Positions 10,677 through 20,931 are shown, counted from the first letter of the stretch. The stretch is DNA of 64,000 bases from Martinezella lusitana (GCF_010668395.1 NZ_WUEY01000005.1:372001-436000), one strand, 5' to 3'. Numbers and translations: made by a program. The notes: generated by a model not told the origin, from the sequence alone.

Positions 10677-11506
10677 GCCGCCCACTCCGGCTTGCGGTCG
10701 AGCACCGGCAGCGGATGCCGGTTCTCGCCGACGACAGGCATGCAATTCAGCAGGCCGCGCGTATACGGATGCTGGGCATTGTTCAATTCGGAAGCCTTGA
10801 GCTCTTCCACCACCTTGCCTGCATACATGACGATCACGCGATCGCAGAAGGACGAAACCAGCCGCAGATCGTGCGATACGAAAATCAACCCCATGCCGCG
10901 CTCCGAAACGAGCTTGTCCATGATCTTGAGCACATCGAGCTGGACCGTGACGTCGAGCGCCGATGTCGGCTCGTCGGCGATCAGCAGCTCAGGCCCGGCG
11001 ATCAGCATCATCGCGATCATCACGCGCTGGCCCATGCCGCCGGAAACCTCGTGCGGGTGCAGGTCGTAGACACGGCCGGGATCGCGGATCTGCACGGCCT
11101 CCAGCATGGCCAAAGCACGTTCGCGCGCCTCCGCCCTGCCGACCTTCTCATGCGTGCGCAGCGTCTCGGTGATCTGCCGGCCGATGGGCATGACGGGATC
11201 GAGCGAGTATTTCGGATCCTGCAGCACCATGGCGATGCGCTTGCCGCGCAGCGACCGGCGTTCCCTGGCCGAGGTCGACAGCAGATCGATGCCGCTGAAA
11301 TCAAGCCGGTCGGCCGTGACGATGCCATGCGGCGGCGTCAGGCCCATGATGGCGCGGCCGGTCTGCGACTTGCCGGAACCGCTTTCGCCGACGATGCCCA
11401 GCCGTTCGCGGCCGAGCGTGAACGACACGCCGCGCACGGCATCGATGACGCCCGTGCGCGTCGGATAGCGAACCTTGAGGTTCTCCACGGTCAAAAGCGT
11501 CGTCAT
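10673..11506 (-). CDS. Oligo/dipeptide ABC transporter ATP-binding protein (DppD-type)
   Basis: 277-residue ATPase with Walker A (GESGSGKSQ, Gln in place of the usual Thr/Ser at the last position), a signature region around VSGGMGQR and Walker B (LLIADEPTSALD). The C-terminal part (about 240-270, with the HPYTRGL segment) is the oligopeptide-transporter ATPase extension typical of DppD/OppD. ATG 11506 overlaps the stop of the upstream permease gene by four bases. The longer upstream reading of this frame is the shadow of the permease gene. Confidence 0.9.
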   Translation of the reverse strand: MTTLLTVENLKVRYPTRTGVIDAVRGVSFTLGRERLGIVGESGSGKSQTGRAIMGLTPPHGIVTADRLDFSGIDLLSTSARERRSLRGKRIAMVLQDPKYSLDPVMPIGRQITETLRTHEKVGRAEARERALAMLEAVQIRDPGRVYDLHPHEVSGGMGQRVMIAMMLIAGPELLIADEPTSALDVTVQLDVLKIMDKLVSERGMGLIFVSHDLRLVSSFCDRVIVMYAGKVVEELKASELNNAQHPYTRGLLNCMPVVGENRHPLPVLDRKPEWAA

Positions 11507-12429
11507 TGCCCGCTCTCCTTCGGATCGAGCGCATCGCGCAGGCCGTCGCCGAGCAGGTTGAAACCGAGGCTGACGACGAGGATCGCGATGCCGGGCATGG
11601 CCGCCACCCACCACTGGTCGAGATAGTATTTGAAGCCGGTCGCGATCATCACGCCCCATTCGGGCAGCGGCGGCTGCGCGCCGAGCCCCAGGAAGCCGAG
11701 GCCGGCGGCCGTCAGGATCACGCCCGCCATGTCGAGCGTGACACGCACGATCACCGAGGAGATGCAGAGCGGCATGACATGACGGAAGATGATCCGCAGC
11801 GAAGACGCGCCCATGAGCTGCACGGCGGCGATATAGTCCGAACGCCGCACCGTCATCGTCTCGGCCCGCGCCAGGCGCGCATAGGGCGGCCAGGAGGTGA
11901 CGGCGATGGCGATGATGGCGTTTTCGATGCCGGCCCCCAGCGCGCCGGCAAAGGCAAGCGCCAGCACCAGCTTCGGAAAGGCCAGGAAGATGTCGGTGAC
12001 GCGCATCAGGATCGTATCGGTCCAGCCGCCGAGGTACCCGGACACCATGCCGATGATCAGCCCGATCGGCGCCGATATGATCGCCACCAGCACGACGATG
12101 TAGAGCGTCCAGCGCGAACCGTAGATGAGGCGGGACAGGATATCGCGCCCGAGGTCGTCGGTGCCGAGAAGGTAGCCCGGCGTGCCGGGCGGCTTCAGAT
12201 AGGCGTTGGTCAGGTCGCCGATGACAGGCGAATGCGGCGCGATGACATCGGCCAGCGCCGCCACGAGCACGAGCGCGACGATGATCAAAAGCCCGATGAC
12301 AGCCAGGCGATTGGCGGAGAACTGCCGCCAGGTGACGTAGGCACGCCCCAGTCTGGCCTGCCGGCGCGACTGCGGTCGGTCTGACAGCAGCCAGTCACGC
12401 CAGCCGGGTTGGGTGGTCTCAGCCGTCAT
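11503..12429 (-). CDS. Oligo/dipeptide ABC transporter permease (DppC-type)
   Basis: 308-residue inner-membrane protein. A cytoplasmic N-terminus is followed by a hydrophobic segment at about 40-60 and five further helices. The transporter coupling loop is near residues 200-225 (the EAA-like segment around AAVQLMGASS). The order and length fit DppC/OppC (BPD_transp_1 with N-terminal extension). Its ATG is in an ATGA overlap with the other permease gene, and its stop overlaps the ATPase gene in the same way. Confidence 0.92.
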   Translation of the reverse strand: MTAETTQPGWRDWLLSDRPQSRRQARLGRAYVTWRQFSANRLAVIGLLIIVALVLVAALADVIAPHSPVIGDLTNAYLKPPGTPGYLLGTDDLGRDILSRLIYGSRWTLYIVVLVAIISAPIGLIIGMVSGYLGGWTDTILMRVTDIFLAFPKLVLALAFAGALGAGIENAIIAIAVTSWPPYARLARAETMTVRRSDYIAAVQLMGASSLRIIFRHVMPLCISSVIVRVTLDMAGVILTAAGLGFLGLGAQPPLPEWGVMIATGFKYYLDQWWVAAMPGIAILVVSLGFNLLGDGLRDALDPKESGQ

Positions 12430-13493
12430 TTACGTCGGGTCCTTGGGTCGAGGGTCCGATACAGAAGATCGGAAATGAGATTGATGCCGATGAAAACCGT
12501 GCCGACGACGATGGTGCCGCCGAGAACGGCGTTCATGTCGGCATTGCGCAGCGAGCTGGTGATATAGAAGCCGATGCCCGGCCAGGAGAACACGATTTCC
12601 GTCAGCACGGAGCCTTCAAGCAGACCGGCATAGGAGAGCGCGATCACCGTGATCAGCGGCACGGCGGCGCTGCGCAGGGCATGGCCCCAGATCACCCTCG
12701 TCTCCGAAAGCCCCTTGGCGCGGGCCGCGACGATATATTCCTGCCCCAGCTCGTTCAGCATGAAGCTGCGCGTCATGCGGCTGATATAGGCGAGCGAGAA
12801 ATAGCCGAGCAGCGAGGCCGGCAGGATGATGTGGCGGAAGACGTCCCAGAAGACATCCCACTGGCCCTGCAGCACGCTGTCGAGCAGGAAGAAGCCCGTG
12901 ATCGGCGTGAAGGTATATTCGAAAGCGATATCGATGCGGCCGGGATAGGCCACCCAGTTCAGCTTCGCATAAAAGATGACGAGCGAAACCATCGCCAACC
13001 AGAAAACCGGCACGGAATAGCCGACGAGGCCGACGACACGGACGATCTGGTCGATGAAGCTGTTGCGGCGGACGGCGGCAAGAACACCGAAGGGAACGCC
13101 GAACACGGCGCCGATGATCGTGCCGACGGTGGCAAGCTCCATCGTCGCGGGAAAGACGCGCTTGATGTCATCCATGACCGGGTTGGTCGTCAGCACCGAA
13201 ATGCCGAAATCGCCGCTCAGGGCGCTCAGCAGATAATAGTAGAACTGCAGATAGAGCGGCTGGTCGAGGTGCATCTCGCGCCGCAGACGTTCCAATACCT
13301 GCGTCGGCGCGTGATCGCCGGCGATCGCCAACGCCGGATCGATCGGAATGACGCGTCCGATGAAGAAGGTGACGGCCAGAAGGCCGAGATAGGTGGTGAC
13401 TGCCACGACGAGGAATCGCAGCAGTCCCATAAGAAAAGGAGCGGCACGGCCCTTCTTGGGCCGCACCTGCATTTTCCGTTCAACTGTGCTCAA
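12426..13493 (-). CDS. Oligo/dipeptide ABC transporter permease (DppB-type)
   Basis: 355-residue membrane protein, the DppB/OppB partner of the following permease. It has an N-terminal helix at about 25-50, a periplasmic loop, then five helices with the coupling motif near 245-265. The best start is TTG 13493 with AGGA eight bases upstream; an in-frame ATG at 13472 is the alternative. The basic stretch before the first helix keeps the N-terminus in the cytoplasm. It follows the binding-protein gene by about 20 bases. Confidence 0.9.
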   Translation of the reverse strand: MSTVERKMQVRPKKGRAAPFLMGLLRFLVVAVTTYLGLLAVTFFIGRVIPIDPALAIAGDHAPTQVLERLRREMHLDQPLYLQFYYYLLSALSGDFGISVLTTNPVMDDIKRVFPATMELATVGTIIGAVFGVPFGVLAAVRRNSFIDQIVRVVGLVGYSVPVFWLAMVSLVIFYAKLNWVAYPGRIDIAFEYTFTPITGFFLLDSVLQGQWDVFWDVFRHIILPASLLGYFSLAYISRMTRSFMLNELGQEYIVAARAKGLSETRVIWGHALRSAAVPLITVIALSYAGLLEGSVLTEIVFSWPGIGFYITSSLRNADMNAVLGGTIVVGTVFIGINLISDLLYRTLDPRTRRK

Positions 13494-13514
13494 AAGACCA
13501 ATCCTACCGGATCA

Positions 13515-15155
13515 TCACTTGGAGATCGGCCAGACGAAGTTGTTGTCGAAGCTCGGGCCAAGCTTGAAGTCCTTCAAGTCCTTGCGATAGCCGGCAACTT
13601 CCGTCTGCTGATAGAGAATGATGAACGGGCTTGCGTCCAGGAACTTCTTCTGGATTTCCTGATACATGGCGCCGCGCTTGACCGCATCGCCCTCGAACAG
13701 GGCCGCCTTGGCTTCCTTTTCCAGCTCAGGCGAGGTCCAGGTGTTGCGCCAGACGAGCGTCTTGTTGGTGCTGGTGTCGGAATTGTCGTCGTTGGTCGTG
13801 AACGTATCGGCGTTGGAATGGGGATCCCAATAATCCGGGCCCCAGTTGCCGAAATAGATGTCGTGGTTGCGGGCGCGGTACTTGGTCAGCTTCTGCTTGC
13901 CGTCGCCGGGGATGATCTCCACCTTGATGCCGGCCTGGCCGAGCGTCTGCTGGATCGCGGTCGCAATGCCCGTATCCGGCTCGATGCTGCGCACGTCCAT
14001 GGTAATCGAGAACCCATCGGGCAGACCTGCCTTGGCGAGCAGTTCCTTGGCCTTGGCGACGTCGAGCTTGAACGGATTTTCATCCAGCGAGCCGAGCATG
14101 CCCTTCGGTTCGAAAGTCTGGTGGATCTCGCCGATGCCCTTGATCAGGGTCTTGCCGATGGCGTCGTAGTCGACCAGGTACTTGAATGCCTGCTGCACTT
14201 CCGGCTTGGCAAGATTGGCGTTCTTCTGGTTGAGGCTCATGTAGTAGATCGTGCCCTTCGGCGCGCTGGTGGAAGCGAGCTGCGGGTTCTTTTCGACGGC
14301 CTCAAGGTCGGTCGGCGAGAGATTGCGGGCAATGTCGATATCGCCGTTCTCAAGCGCCAGGCGCTGTGCGGAGCTTTCCTTCATGAAGCGATAGATGACG
14401 CGGTTCAGCTTCGCCTTGTCGCCGTAGTAGTTGTCGTTGCGCTCCAGCACGACGGCTTCGTTGGCGCGCCATTCGCGCAGCTTGAACGGGCCGGAACCGG
14501 CAAAACCGGTCTTCAGATAGGCATTGCCGAAGTCGTTGTCGTATTTGTAGTCGGCGGAGGGCGTCACCGGCTTCACATGCTGCAGGACCAGCTTCTTGTC
14601 GACCACTTCGGCGACGGTCGCCGTCAGGCAGTTCAGCACGAAGCTTGGCGCGTAGGGCTTGTCGACGGTGAAGCTGAAGGTGTTCGGATCGGTCGCCTTG
14701 GCCTTTTCCGTCACGTTGTCGCCGTTGAGGCCGAACTGGGTGAGAATGAAGGCCGGGCTCTTGTCGAGCTTGACGACGCGCTCGAAGGACCATGCGACGT
14801 CATCGGCGGTGATCGGGTTGCCGGAGGCAAACTTCAAGCCGGGCTTCAGCTTGAACGTATAGGTCAGGTGATCGTCGGACACCGACCAGCTCTCGGCAAT
14901 ATCGCCCTTGATCTTGGACGTGTCGTCGATGTCGAGGCGAACGAGCAGGCTGTAGGTGTTGCCGGTGATTTCCGCAGCCGACAGCTCATAGGCCTCGGCG
15001 GGGTCCATGCTCAGGATGTCGTCGAATGCAAAGCCTTCGACCAGCGTATCCTTGGGCGTCGCAGCATATGCGTTGGGCGCCGCCATCAGCAGAAGCGAGA
15101 GAGCCGCGCCGGCGGAAAGCGCGCGGAAACCGCGGTTCATCTTGGTAATCATCAT
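13515..15155 (-). CDS. Periplasmic peptide-binding protein, SBP family 5
   Basis: About 546 residues with a Sec signal peptide (hydrophobic core about residues 10-25, cleavage after an AYA-type site) and the usual length of DppA/OppA-like receptors. The early segment with D-P-A-E-A-Y-E-L is typical of family 5 binding proteins. It captures peptides, or less likely a sugar or opine, and delivers them to the permeases. ATG 15164 is only two bases from the GAGGGG box, so ATG 15155 (spacing about ten) is preferred. It lies between a dipeptidase gene and the permeases, which supports a peptide ligand. Confidence 0.9.
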   Translation of the reverse strand: MMITKMNRGFRALSAGAALSLLLMAAPNAYAATPKDTLVEGFAFDDILSMDPAEAYELSAAEITGNTYSLLVRLDIDDTSKIKGDIAESWSVSDDHLTYTFKLKPGLKFASGNPITADDVAWSFERVVKLDKSPAFILTQFGLNGDNVTEKAKATDPNTFSFTVDKPYAPSFVLNCLTATVAEVVDKKLVLQHVKPVTPSADYKYDNDFGNAYLKTGFAGSGPFKLREWRANEAVVLERNDNYYGDKAKLNRVIYRFMKESSAQRLALENGDIDIARNLSPTDLEAVEKNPQLASTSAPKGTIYYMSLNQKNANLAKPEVQQAFKYLVDYDAIGKTLIKGIGEIHQTFEPKGMLGSLDENPFKLDVAKAKELLAKAGLPDGFSITMDVRSIEPDTGIATAIQQTLGQAGIKVEIIPGDGKQKLTKYRARNHDIYFGNWGPDYWDPHSNADTFTTNDDNSDTSTNKTLVWRNTWTSPELEKEAKAALFEGDAVKRGAMYQEIQKKFLDASPFIILYQQTEVAGYRKDLKDFKLGPSFDNNFVWPISK

Positions 15156-15191
15156 TGTTTTCATTCCCCTCTTAGTAAACTTTACGCAATA

Positions 15192-16262
15192 TCAGGACGC
15201 ACTTGATCGGCTGCCTTCCTTCCAAGCGGACGCGAGGACGCGAAGCCAGTTCTCCCTGCACAGCTTTACAAGATCGGCTTCACCATAGCCAACGTTCCGA
15301 AGGGCGGCAATCAGGTTTTGATTGCCTGCCGCATCGCCGATTTCCTCCGGAATCGTCGCGCCGTCGAAGTCCGATCCAAGGCCGACGCAATCGATGCCGA
15401 CGCGACCGACCAGATAGTCCACATGCCGCACCATCGCCTCGAGCGGCGTATCGGCATCCGAACGGGCGTCCTCGCGCAGCATCGCCGTCGCATAGTTGAG
15501 GCCGACGATGCCGTGGCTCTCCTTGATGGCGTCGAGCTGCTTGTCGGTGAGGTTGCGCGCAACGGGCGTCAGCGCGTGCGCGTTGGAGTGGCTGGCCACC
15601 AGCGGCTGGTCCGAGGTCTTGGCCACGTCCCAGAAGCCCTTTTCGGTGATGTGGGCGAGATCGACGACGATACCGAGCCGGTTGCATTCCCGCACCAGCG
15701 CGAAGCCGGCCTCCGTCAGACCCGGTCCCGTGTCGGGCGAGCTCGGAAAGGCAAAGGGCACGCCATGGGCAAAGACGTTGTTCCGGCTCCAGACGGGGCC
15801 GAGCGAGCGCAAGCCGGCGGCGTAAAAGGTTTCGAGCGCGATGAGATCGGCATCGATCGCTTCGCAGCCTTCCATATGCATCACGGCGGCGAAGATACCC
15901 TTTTCGATGCTGTCGCGGATATCAGCGGTGGAGCGGCAGAGCTTCCAGGCGCCGGCACGGTCGAGCCGCAGCGCGATCGCCGCCATGTCAAGCGCGATGT
16001 CGAGCGACGGAGCGCGCTCCAGCGGGGCCGCGAGCGGCGTGGCATAGTGACCATTGCTGTCCGGATCGGCAAAGACGAGATCGCCTGACGGGATGTAGAT
16101 GGCGCAGAGCCCGCCGGCCAGCCCGCCCGCCTTCGCGCGCGGCGCATCGATATGGCCGCTTGACGTCCCGTCCCTGAATTCGGCGATCGGGTCGGCGCCG
16201 TCACGCGCGTGATGCCAGAGCCTCAGGAGAACGTCGTTATGACCATCGAATACGGATTGCAT
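15192..16262 (-). CDS. Membrane-dipeptidase family (M19) zinc peptidase
   Basis: 356 residues, the normal length for peptidase family M19 (renal dipeptidase fold, amidohydrolase superfamily). The N-terminal D-G-H-N-D motif (residues 6-10) supplies the H-x-D metal ligands. A Glu near residue 132 (HMEGCEAI) and later His residues in ALVASHSNAHA (about 215-225) complete the expected binuclear site. No signal peptide is visible, so it should act in the cytoplasm on imported dipeptides, possibly including D-amino-acid dipeptides. It is the first gene of the operon; AGGA lies six bases before ATG 16262. Confidence 0.9.
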   Translation of the reverse strand: MQSVFDGHNDVLLRLWHHARDGADPIAEFRDGTSSGHIDAPRAKAGGLAGGLCAIYIPSGDLVFADPDSNGHYATPLAAPLERAPSLDIALDMAAIALRLDRAGAWKLCRSTADIRDSIEKGIFAAVMHMEGCEAIDADLIALETFYAAGLRSLGPVWSRNNVFAHGVPFAFPSSPDTGPGLTEAGFALVRECNRLGIVVDLAHITEKGFWDVAKTSDQPLVASHSNAHALTPVARNLTDKQLDAIKESHGIVGLNYATAMLREDARSDADTPLEAMVRHVDYLVGRVGIDCVGLGSDFDGATIPEEIGDAAGNQNLIAALRNVGYGEADLVKLCRENWLRVLASAWKEGSRSSAS

Positions 16263-16386
16263 CGTCTATCCTGGATGAAGCGCTCGGGAGAGCGAATGGA
16301 AAGCGGCAACAATAGAAAAGCTGGCGGAATTCGCCATACCCAAATGAAAAAAATTTGCATTTGCATGGAATGGCATATTCAAACGG

Positions 16387-16411
16387 AAAAGGCGGGGCCA
16401 AACCCCGCCTC
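16387..16411 (-). terminator. Rho-independent terminator of the sugar ABC operon
   Basis: Read on the minus strand, GGCGGGG and CCCCGCC pair around a five-base loop and are followed by TTTT. It lies about 40 bases after the stop of the sugar permease gene at 16450 and separates that operon from the dipeptidase operon. Confidence 0.8.
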
Positions 16412-16449
16412 TGGAATGTGGTCTGTATCGCTGACGATGCTCGGGCGTT

Positions 16450-17475
16450 TCAGCGCTTGGCCCGCTTCTTCTGGCGGTAGACGTCGATGGCGACGGCGGC
16501 GACGATGATGAAACCCTTGGCGATTTCCTGATAGTAGGCATCGACGTTGAGGAAGGTGAAGCCGGAGATCATGACCCCGAGGATCACGGTGCCGATCACG
16601 GTGCCGGCGATGCGTCCGACGCCGCCGGTGAGCGAGGTGCCCCCGATGACGGCCGCCGCAATCGCGTCCAGCTCGTAGTTGACGCCCATGCCGGCCTGCG
16701 CCGTCTGCACGCGGGCCGCCGTGATGATGCCGGCGAGACCGGCCAGAAGCCCTGCAATTGCATAGACCTTGACCAGATGCGCCTCGACATTGATGCCCGA
16801 AACGCGCGCCGCCTGCACATTGGCGCCGATCGCATAGGTGAACTTGCCGTAGCGCGTGTAGCGCAGCACGACATGGAAGATGACCGCGATGATGAGGAAG
16901 ACGACGACGGGCCAGATTCCCGAACCGATGAAATTGAACTGATCGGTCAGGCCCGAGATCGGCTGCCCCTTGGTGTAGAGTTTCGACAGGCCGCGGGCCG
17001 AAACCATCATCCCGAGCGTGGCGATGAAGGGAGGGATCTTCGTCTTTGTGATCAACTGGCCGTTGACGTAGCCGGCGGCCAGGCCGATCAGCAGGCCGAT
17101 GCCGATCGGCACGAAGAAGGGCATGTCGGTCAGCGCCGGATAGACGGCCCTCGCCCATGTCGACGACTGTGCGAAGCTCGCGGCGACCATGGCCGTCAGG
17201 CCGACGACGGAACCCGAGGACAGGTCGATGCCGCCGGTGATGATGACCTGCGTCACGCCGACCGAGATGATGCCGATGACTGAGACCTGCAGGATCATGA
17301 TTTTCAGGCGCTGCAGGTTCATCAGGAAGCTCTGCCCGACGAAGATCCAGCCGAGGACTTCACAGAGGAGCGCGATGCCGATCAGCACCAGGAAGATGCC
17401 GAGTTCGGGCGGCACACGGCGGCGTCTCGGACGTGTCAGCGGCTGCACCGCCGTCTCCGCAACTTTGGTAACCAT
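16450..17475 (-). CDS. Sugar ABC transporter permease (RbsC-like)
   Basis: 341 residues with about eight to ten hydrophobic helices, member of the branched-chain amino acid/ribose permease family (BPD_transp_2). The conserved segment [10 protein letters not shown] near residues 80-90 is the hallmark of RbsC/XylH-type permeases. ATG 17475 has GGGAGG eight bases upstream. It forms the membrane channel with the double-domain ATPase encoded immediately upstream. Confidence 0.93.
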   Translation of the reverse strand: MVTKVAETAVQPLTRPRRRRVPPELGIFLVLIGIALLCEVLGWIFVGQSFLMNLQRLKIMILQVSVIGIISVGVTQVIITGGIDLSSGSVVGLTAMVAASFAQSSTWARAVYPALTDMPFFVPIGIGLLIGLAAGYVNGQLITKTKIPPFIATLGMMVSARGLSKLYTKGQPISGLTDQFNFIGSGIWPVVVFLIIAVIFHVVLRYTRYGKFTYAIGANVQAARVSGINVEAHLVKVYAIAGLLAGLAGIITAARVQTAQAGMGVNYELDAIAAAVIGGTSLTGGVGRIAGTVIGTVILGVMISGFTFLNVDAYYQEIAKGFIIVAAVAIDVYRQKKRAKR

Positions 17476-17507
17476 GGTTCAATCCTCCCTTGCGATGATT
17501 GGCGGCG

Positions 17508-19049
17508 TCACTGCGCGGCCAGCTCCATCACCTTCACTTGAGTTGCGTCCGCACGATCCAGGAATCCCGTGACCCGCCCTTCATGCATCACCATGATGCG
17601 GTCGCTCATGCCGAGCACCTCGGGCATTTCCGACGAGATCATGATGACGGCGACGCCGTTGCGCGCCATTTCGGTGACGAGACGATGAATTTCCGCCTTG
17701 GCGCCGACGTCGATGCCGCGCGTCGGTTCGTCCAGGATCAGAATGCGTGGATTGGTGAGCATCCACCGGCCGATCAGCGCCTTCTGCTGATTGCCGCCGG
17801 AGAGGTTTTCGATCCGCTCATCGAGGTTCGGCGTCTTGACGCGCAACTTCCTCGCCATTTCCTCGCAGGCCTCTTCGATGGCGCCTTCCTGCACGAAGCC
17901 GCCGCGCACGAACTTGTCGTGCAGCACGGCCACCTGCATGTTCTCAAGCACGCTGAGGATGAGAAGACAGCCCGTATCCTTGCGGTCTTCCGTCAGGAAG
18001 GCCATGCCGTGACGGATCGCCGCCGCCGGCGAGGAGATTTCCGTCTTCTTGCCGAAGAGCTCGATCGTGCCGGAAGAGGCGGGCGTAACGCCGAAGATGG
18101 TCTCGGCGACATTGGATCGACCCGAGCCCACAAGCCCGGCAACGCCGAGAATCTCGCCGGCCCTCACCTCGAAGGACACATTGGAGAAGACACCGTCGAG
18201 GCAGAGATCCTTGACGGAGAGCAGGGTTTCGCCGATCGGCACCTCCTCCTTCGGAAACATCTGCGTAATCTCGCGGCCGACCATCATGCGGATGATATCG
18301 TCGCGGGTCACATCGGTGGAGGCGTGCGTACCGATGTATTTGCCGTCGCGGAACACCGAAAACTCGTCGGCGATCTCGAACAGCTCGTTCATCTTGTGGG
18401 TGATGTAGACGATGCCGATGCCCTGGGCGCGCAGGTCGCGGATAATCTGGAAAAGATGCGCCACCTCGCGCTCGGTCAGGGCCGAGGTCGGCTCGTCCAT
18501 GATCAGCACGTCGGAATTATAGGACACCGCCTTGGCGATTTCGACCATCTGCCGGCTGGCGACGGAAAGCTCGCGCACCTGGATCTCCGGGTCGAGGGAG
18601 ATGTTCAGGCGACGGAAAAGTTCTTCGGTCTTGCGGCTCATTTCCGCGTGGTCGACGAAGCCGAAACGGTTCTTCGGTTCGCGCCGGATCCAGATGTTCT
18701 CGGCAACCGTCATGAACGGCATCAGGTTAAGTTCCTGATGGATCATCGCGATGCCGTTTTCCAGGGCATCGAGCGGCGACTTCAGCCGGATTTCGACACC
18801 CTTGAGGCGCACCTCGCCCTGGTCGGGGATATAGATGCCGGCAAGGATCTTCATCAGCGTCGACTTGCCCGCGCCGTTTTCGCCCATCAGCGCATGCACG
18901 GTGCCGCGCTTCAGACGGAAGGAAACGTCGTCGAGGGCCAGAACGCCCGGAAATTCCTTGCGGATGCCTTCCGCGCTCAGCAGATAGGCGGCATTGGGAA
19001 CGGCGCCGCTGCTGCGCACCGCCGCCATGGTGGATGGGCTCACAACCAT
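17508..19049 (-). CDS. Sugar ABC transporter double ATPase (RbsA-like)
   Basis: 513 residues, two tandem ATPase modules as in RbsA/XylG/MglA. The first has Walker [10 protein letters not shown] and Walker [13 protein letters not shown]. The second has a degenerate Walker A-like segment (GLVGSGRSN), the signature LSGGNQQK and [12 protein letters not shown]. Start ATG 19049 is chosen because GGGAGG precedes it; the frame is open a further 18 codons upstream without an RBS. Seven to ten such transporters per rhizobial genome differ mainly in their ligand, which cannot be read from this subunit. Confidence 0.93.
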   Translation of the reverse strand: MVVSPSTMAAVRSSGAVPNAAYLLSAEGIRKEFPGVLALDDVSFRLKRGTVHALMGENGAGKSTLMKILAGIYIPDQGEVRLKGVEIRLKSPLDALENGIAMIHQELNLMPFMTVAENIWIRREPKNRFGFVDHAEMSRKTEELFRRLNISLDPEIQVRELSVASRQMVEIAKAVSYNSDVLIMDEPTSALTEREVAHLFQIIRDLRAQGIGIVYITHKMNELFEIADEFSVFRDGKYIGTHASTDVTRDDIIRMMVGREITQMFPKEEVPIGETLLSVKDLCLDGVFSNVSFEVRAGEILGVAGLVGSGRSNVAETIFGVTPASSGTIELFGKKTEISSPAAAIRHGMAFLTEDRKDTGCLLILSVLENMQVAVLHDKFVRGGFVQEGAIEEACEEMARKLRVKTPNLDERIENLSGGNQQKALIGRWMLTNPRILILDEPTRGIDVGAKAEIHRLVTEMARNGVAVIMISSEMPEVLGMSDRIMVMHEGRVTGFLDRADATQVKVMELAAQ

Positions 19050-19121
19050 TTTTCCCTCCCGGGCAGATCGGATTTCAAAGGGTGCGGGATCAGACGCCCG
19101 CACCCGTCGAGCATTGCGTCA

Positions 19122-20048
19122 TCAGTTCTTCTTGACGAAGTCCTTGACGTTGGCCGGCGTCACGAGCTGGAAGGGGATGTAGACCTTCTTCTCGATCTTA
19201 TCGCCCTTGGCGAGCTTGAGCGCGGCATCGACTGCGCCCTTGCCCTGGCCGGCGGCATCCTGGAACACCGTGACCTTCAGGTCGCCGGCCTGCATGGCGG
19301 CAAGCGCGTCCTGCGTCGCATCGACGCCCGCGACGACGATCTTGTCGAGAGGCTTGCCGGCAGCCTTCAGAGCCTGAATGGCGCCGATCGCCATTTCGTC
19401 GTTGTTGGAGATCACGGCATCGAATTCGAGGCCGCTGGAGAGCCAGTTGGTCATCAGGTCGGAGCCCTGGGTGCGCTGCCAGTTTGCAGTCTGCTCCTGC
19501 ACGATCTGGATGCCCTTGCACTCGTCGGTCGCCACCACGTCATGGACGTCCTTGGTGCGCATGCGGGCAGCCTGGTTGGAGAGCTCGCCCATCATGATGA
19601 CGGCCTTGCCCTTGCCACCCAGCAGCCTGCACACTTCCTTGGCTTCCAGCGTGCCGGATTCCTGCTCGTTGGAGGCAACGAAGGCCTGGTTGTCGGGAAG
19701 GCTGTCGACGTTCGCCGGCTCGCGGTTGACGTAGACCAGCGGGATCTTGGCTTCGGCGGCCAGCTTGGAAATGGCAGCCGTCGCGTCGGTATCGACCGGG
19801 TTCACGATGATGGCATCGACCTTGGACGCAATGAAGTTCTGGATCTGGCTCTGCTGCTTGGCGATGTCGTTCTGCGCGTCTTCGACCTGCAGCGTCACGC
19901 CCTTGTCCTTTGCGTAGTCCTGCATGCCGTTGCGCAGAACGGTCAGAAAGTTGTCGTCGAACAGGGCCATCGAAACGCCGATGGTTTGAGCGTGGGCAGC
20001 GGTCGACAGCAGAAGCGCCATTGCAGTGCCAAGGATAAATTTCTTCAT
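19122..20048 (-). CDS. Periplasmic sugar-binding protein (RbsB-like)
   Basis: 308 residues with a clear Sec signal peptide (M-K-K-F start, cleavage after A-H-A near residue 20) and the Peripla_BP_4 fold: a start motif I-G-V-S-M-A, the segment NPVDTDATA near residue 90 and GVDATQDAL near residue 250. It is the ligand receptor and first gene of the transporter. The ligand is probably a pentose, hexose or sugar alcohol. The promoter should lie in 20049-20320, near the 36-bp palindrome. Confidence 0.92.
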   Translation of the reverse strand: MKKFILGTAMALLLSTAAHAQTIGVSMALFDDNFLTVLRNGMQDYAKDKGVTLQVEDAQNDIAKQQSQIQNFIASKVDAIIVNPVDTDATAAISKLAAEAKIPLVYVNREPANVDSLPDNQAFVASNEQESGTLEAKEVCRLLGGKGKAVIMMGELSNQAARMRTKDVHDVVATDECKGIQIVQEQTANWQRTQGSDLMTNWLSSGLEFDAVISNNDEMAIGAIQALKAAGKPLDKIVVAGVDATQDALAAMQAGDLKVTVFQDAAGQGKGAVDAALKLAKGDKIEKKVYIPFQLVTPANVKDFVKKN

Positions 20049-20322
20049 GTTTTCCTCCCAGATACGGTGCCCGGCCGCACCCCTCCTGAATGCCGGAGCC
20101 CCCAGTCTCAACCGCAGGGCCTTTCATTAATTTGGCCGCCACTCCCATGGTGGCCACATTAAAAACGGAACAAACAAACCGTAAAATTCATTATGCGGAA
20201 TATTCATTCCATTTTTCACTGCAAAGGTCAACACTAAATTCTGGCCCCCCGCCAGGAGCGGCAAAAGCGAGATTTCGTGCCGCCACTACTGCAAGAAATC
20301 GGGATAGAGCCACATAGGGGCG

Positions 20323-20358
20323 CCCATGTCGATGGAATGGACATTCCATCGACATGGG
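20323..20358. repeat. Perfect 17-bp inverted repeat
   Basis: Two exactly complementary 17-base arms beginning CCCATGTCGATGG are separated by GA. The element is in the intergenic space between the divergent sugar-binding gene (starts 20048) and the DUF1993 gene (starts 20418), 60 bases before the latter. There is no T-tract on either side, so it looks more like an operator or a cruciform-forming site than a terminator. Confidence 0.8.
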
Positions 20359-20417
20359 AATGGAATAGAATGCCAGCGAACAATCGGCCGCACCGCGGCC
20401 TGCAACGGAGAACACGC

Positions 20418-20924
20418 ATGCCCTCGATGTACAGTTTCTCGGTCCCCGTCTTTCAACGCGGCCTCCAAAGCCTTTCGGCCTATCTCGACAAGATCGAGGC
20501 CCATGCCGCAGAAAAGGGTATCCCGCCCGAGGAACTCGTTTCCGCTCGCCTGATCGACGACATGCTGCCGCTCTCGGGCCAGTTCCAACGCGCCTCCGAC
20601 AGCGCGAAGCTCGCCATCGTCCGGCTGACCGGCATCGAAGCGCCGCGCTTCGAAGACAACGAAACCACCGTCGCCGAGTTGCGCGAGCGCCTGAAGAAAA
20701 CGCAGGATTTCCTGGCGACGATTACGCCGGCCACGATGGAAGGCACCGAAACGCGGGAAGTGACGGTGTCGCCCGGCGGCAACAAGACCGTGTTCACGGG
20801 CGAGGATTATCTGGCGAAATTCGCGTTGCCGAATTTCTTCTTCCACGTCACCACGGCGCACGCCATCCTGCGCAGCCGTGGCCTGCCGGTCGGCAAGATG
20901 ACCTATCTCGGATCGTTCGCCTGA
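20418..20924 (+). CDS. DUF1993 family protein, 168 aa
   Basis: A cytoplasmic protein of 168 residues without signal or membrane segments. The opening M-Y-S-F-S-V-P-V-F-x-R-G-L, the central F-L-A-T-I and the end with A-H-A-I-L-R-S-R-G-L-P-V-G-K-M-T-Y-L-G match the DUF1993 family (DinB-like four-helix fold), whose biochemical role is not known. ATG 20418 has ACGGAG seven bases upstream; ATG 20427 is an alternative. It is divergent from the sugar transporter and followed by a terminator hairpin inside the next gene. Confidence 0.85.
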   Translation: MPSMYSFSVPVFQRGLQSLSAYLDKIEAHAAEKGIPPEELVSARLIDDMLPLSGQFQRASDSAKLAIVRLTGIEAPRFEDNETTVAELRERLKKTQDFLATITPATMEGTETREVTVSPGGNKTVFTGEDYLAKFALPNFFFHVTTAHAILRSRGLPVGKMTYLGSFA

Positions 20925-20931
20925 GGCAGGA

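Noticed and set aside
12681..15206. 841-codon plus-strand open frame over the peptide transporter
   Set aside because: Antisense shadow of the permease and binding-protein genes, which have clear family motifs.
17499..20162. 887-codon plus-strand open frame over the sugar transporter
   Set aside because: Antisense to RbsA- and RbsB-like genes with full motifs; the frame is a by-product of GC-rich codon bias.
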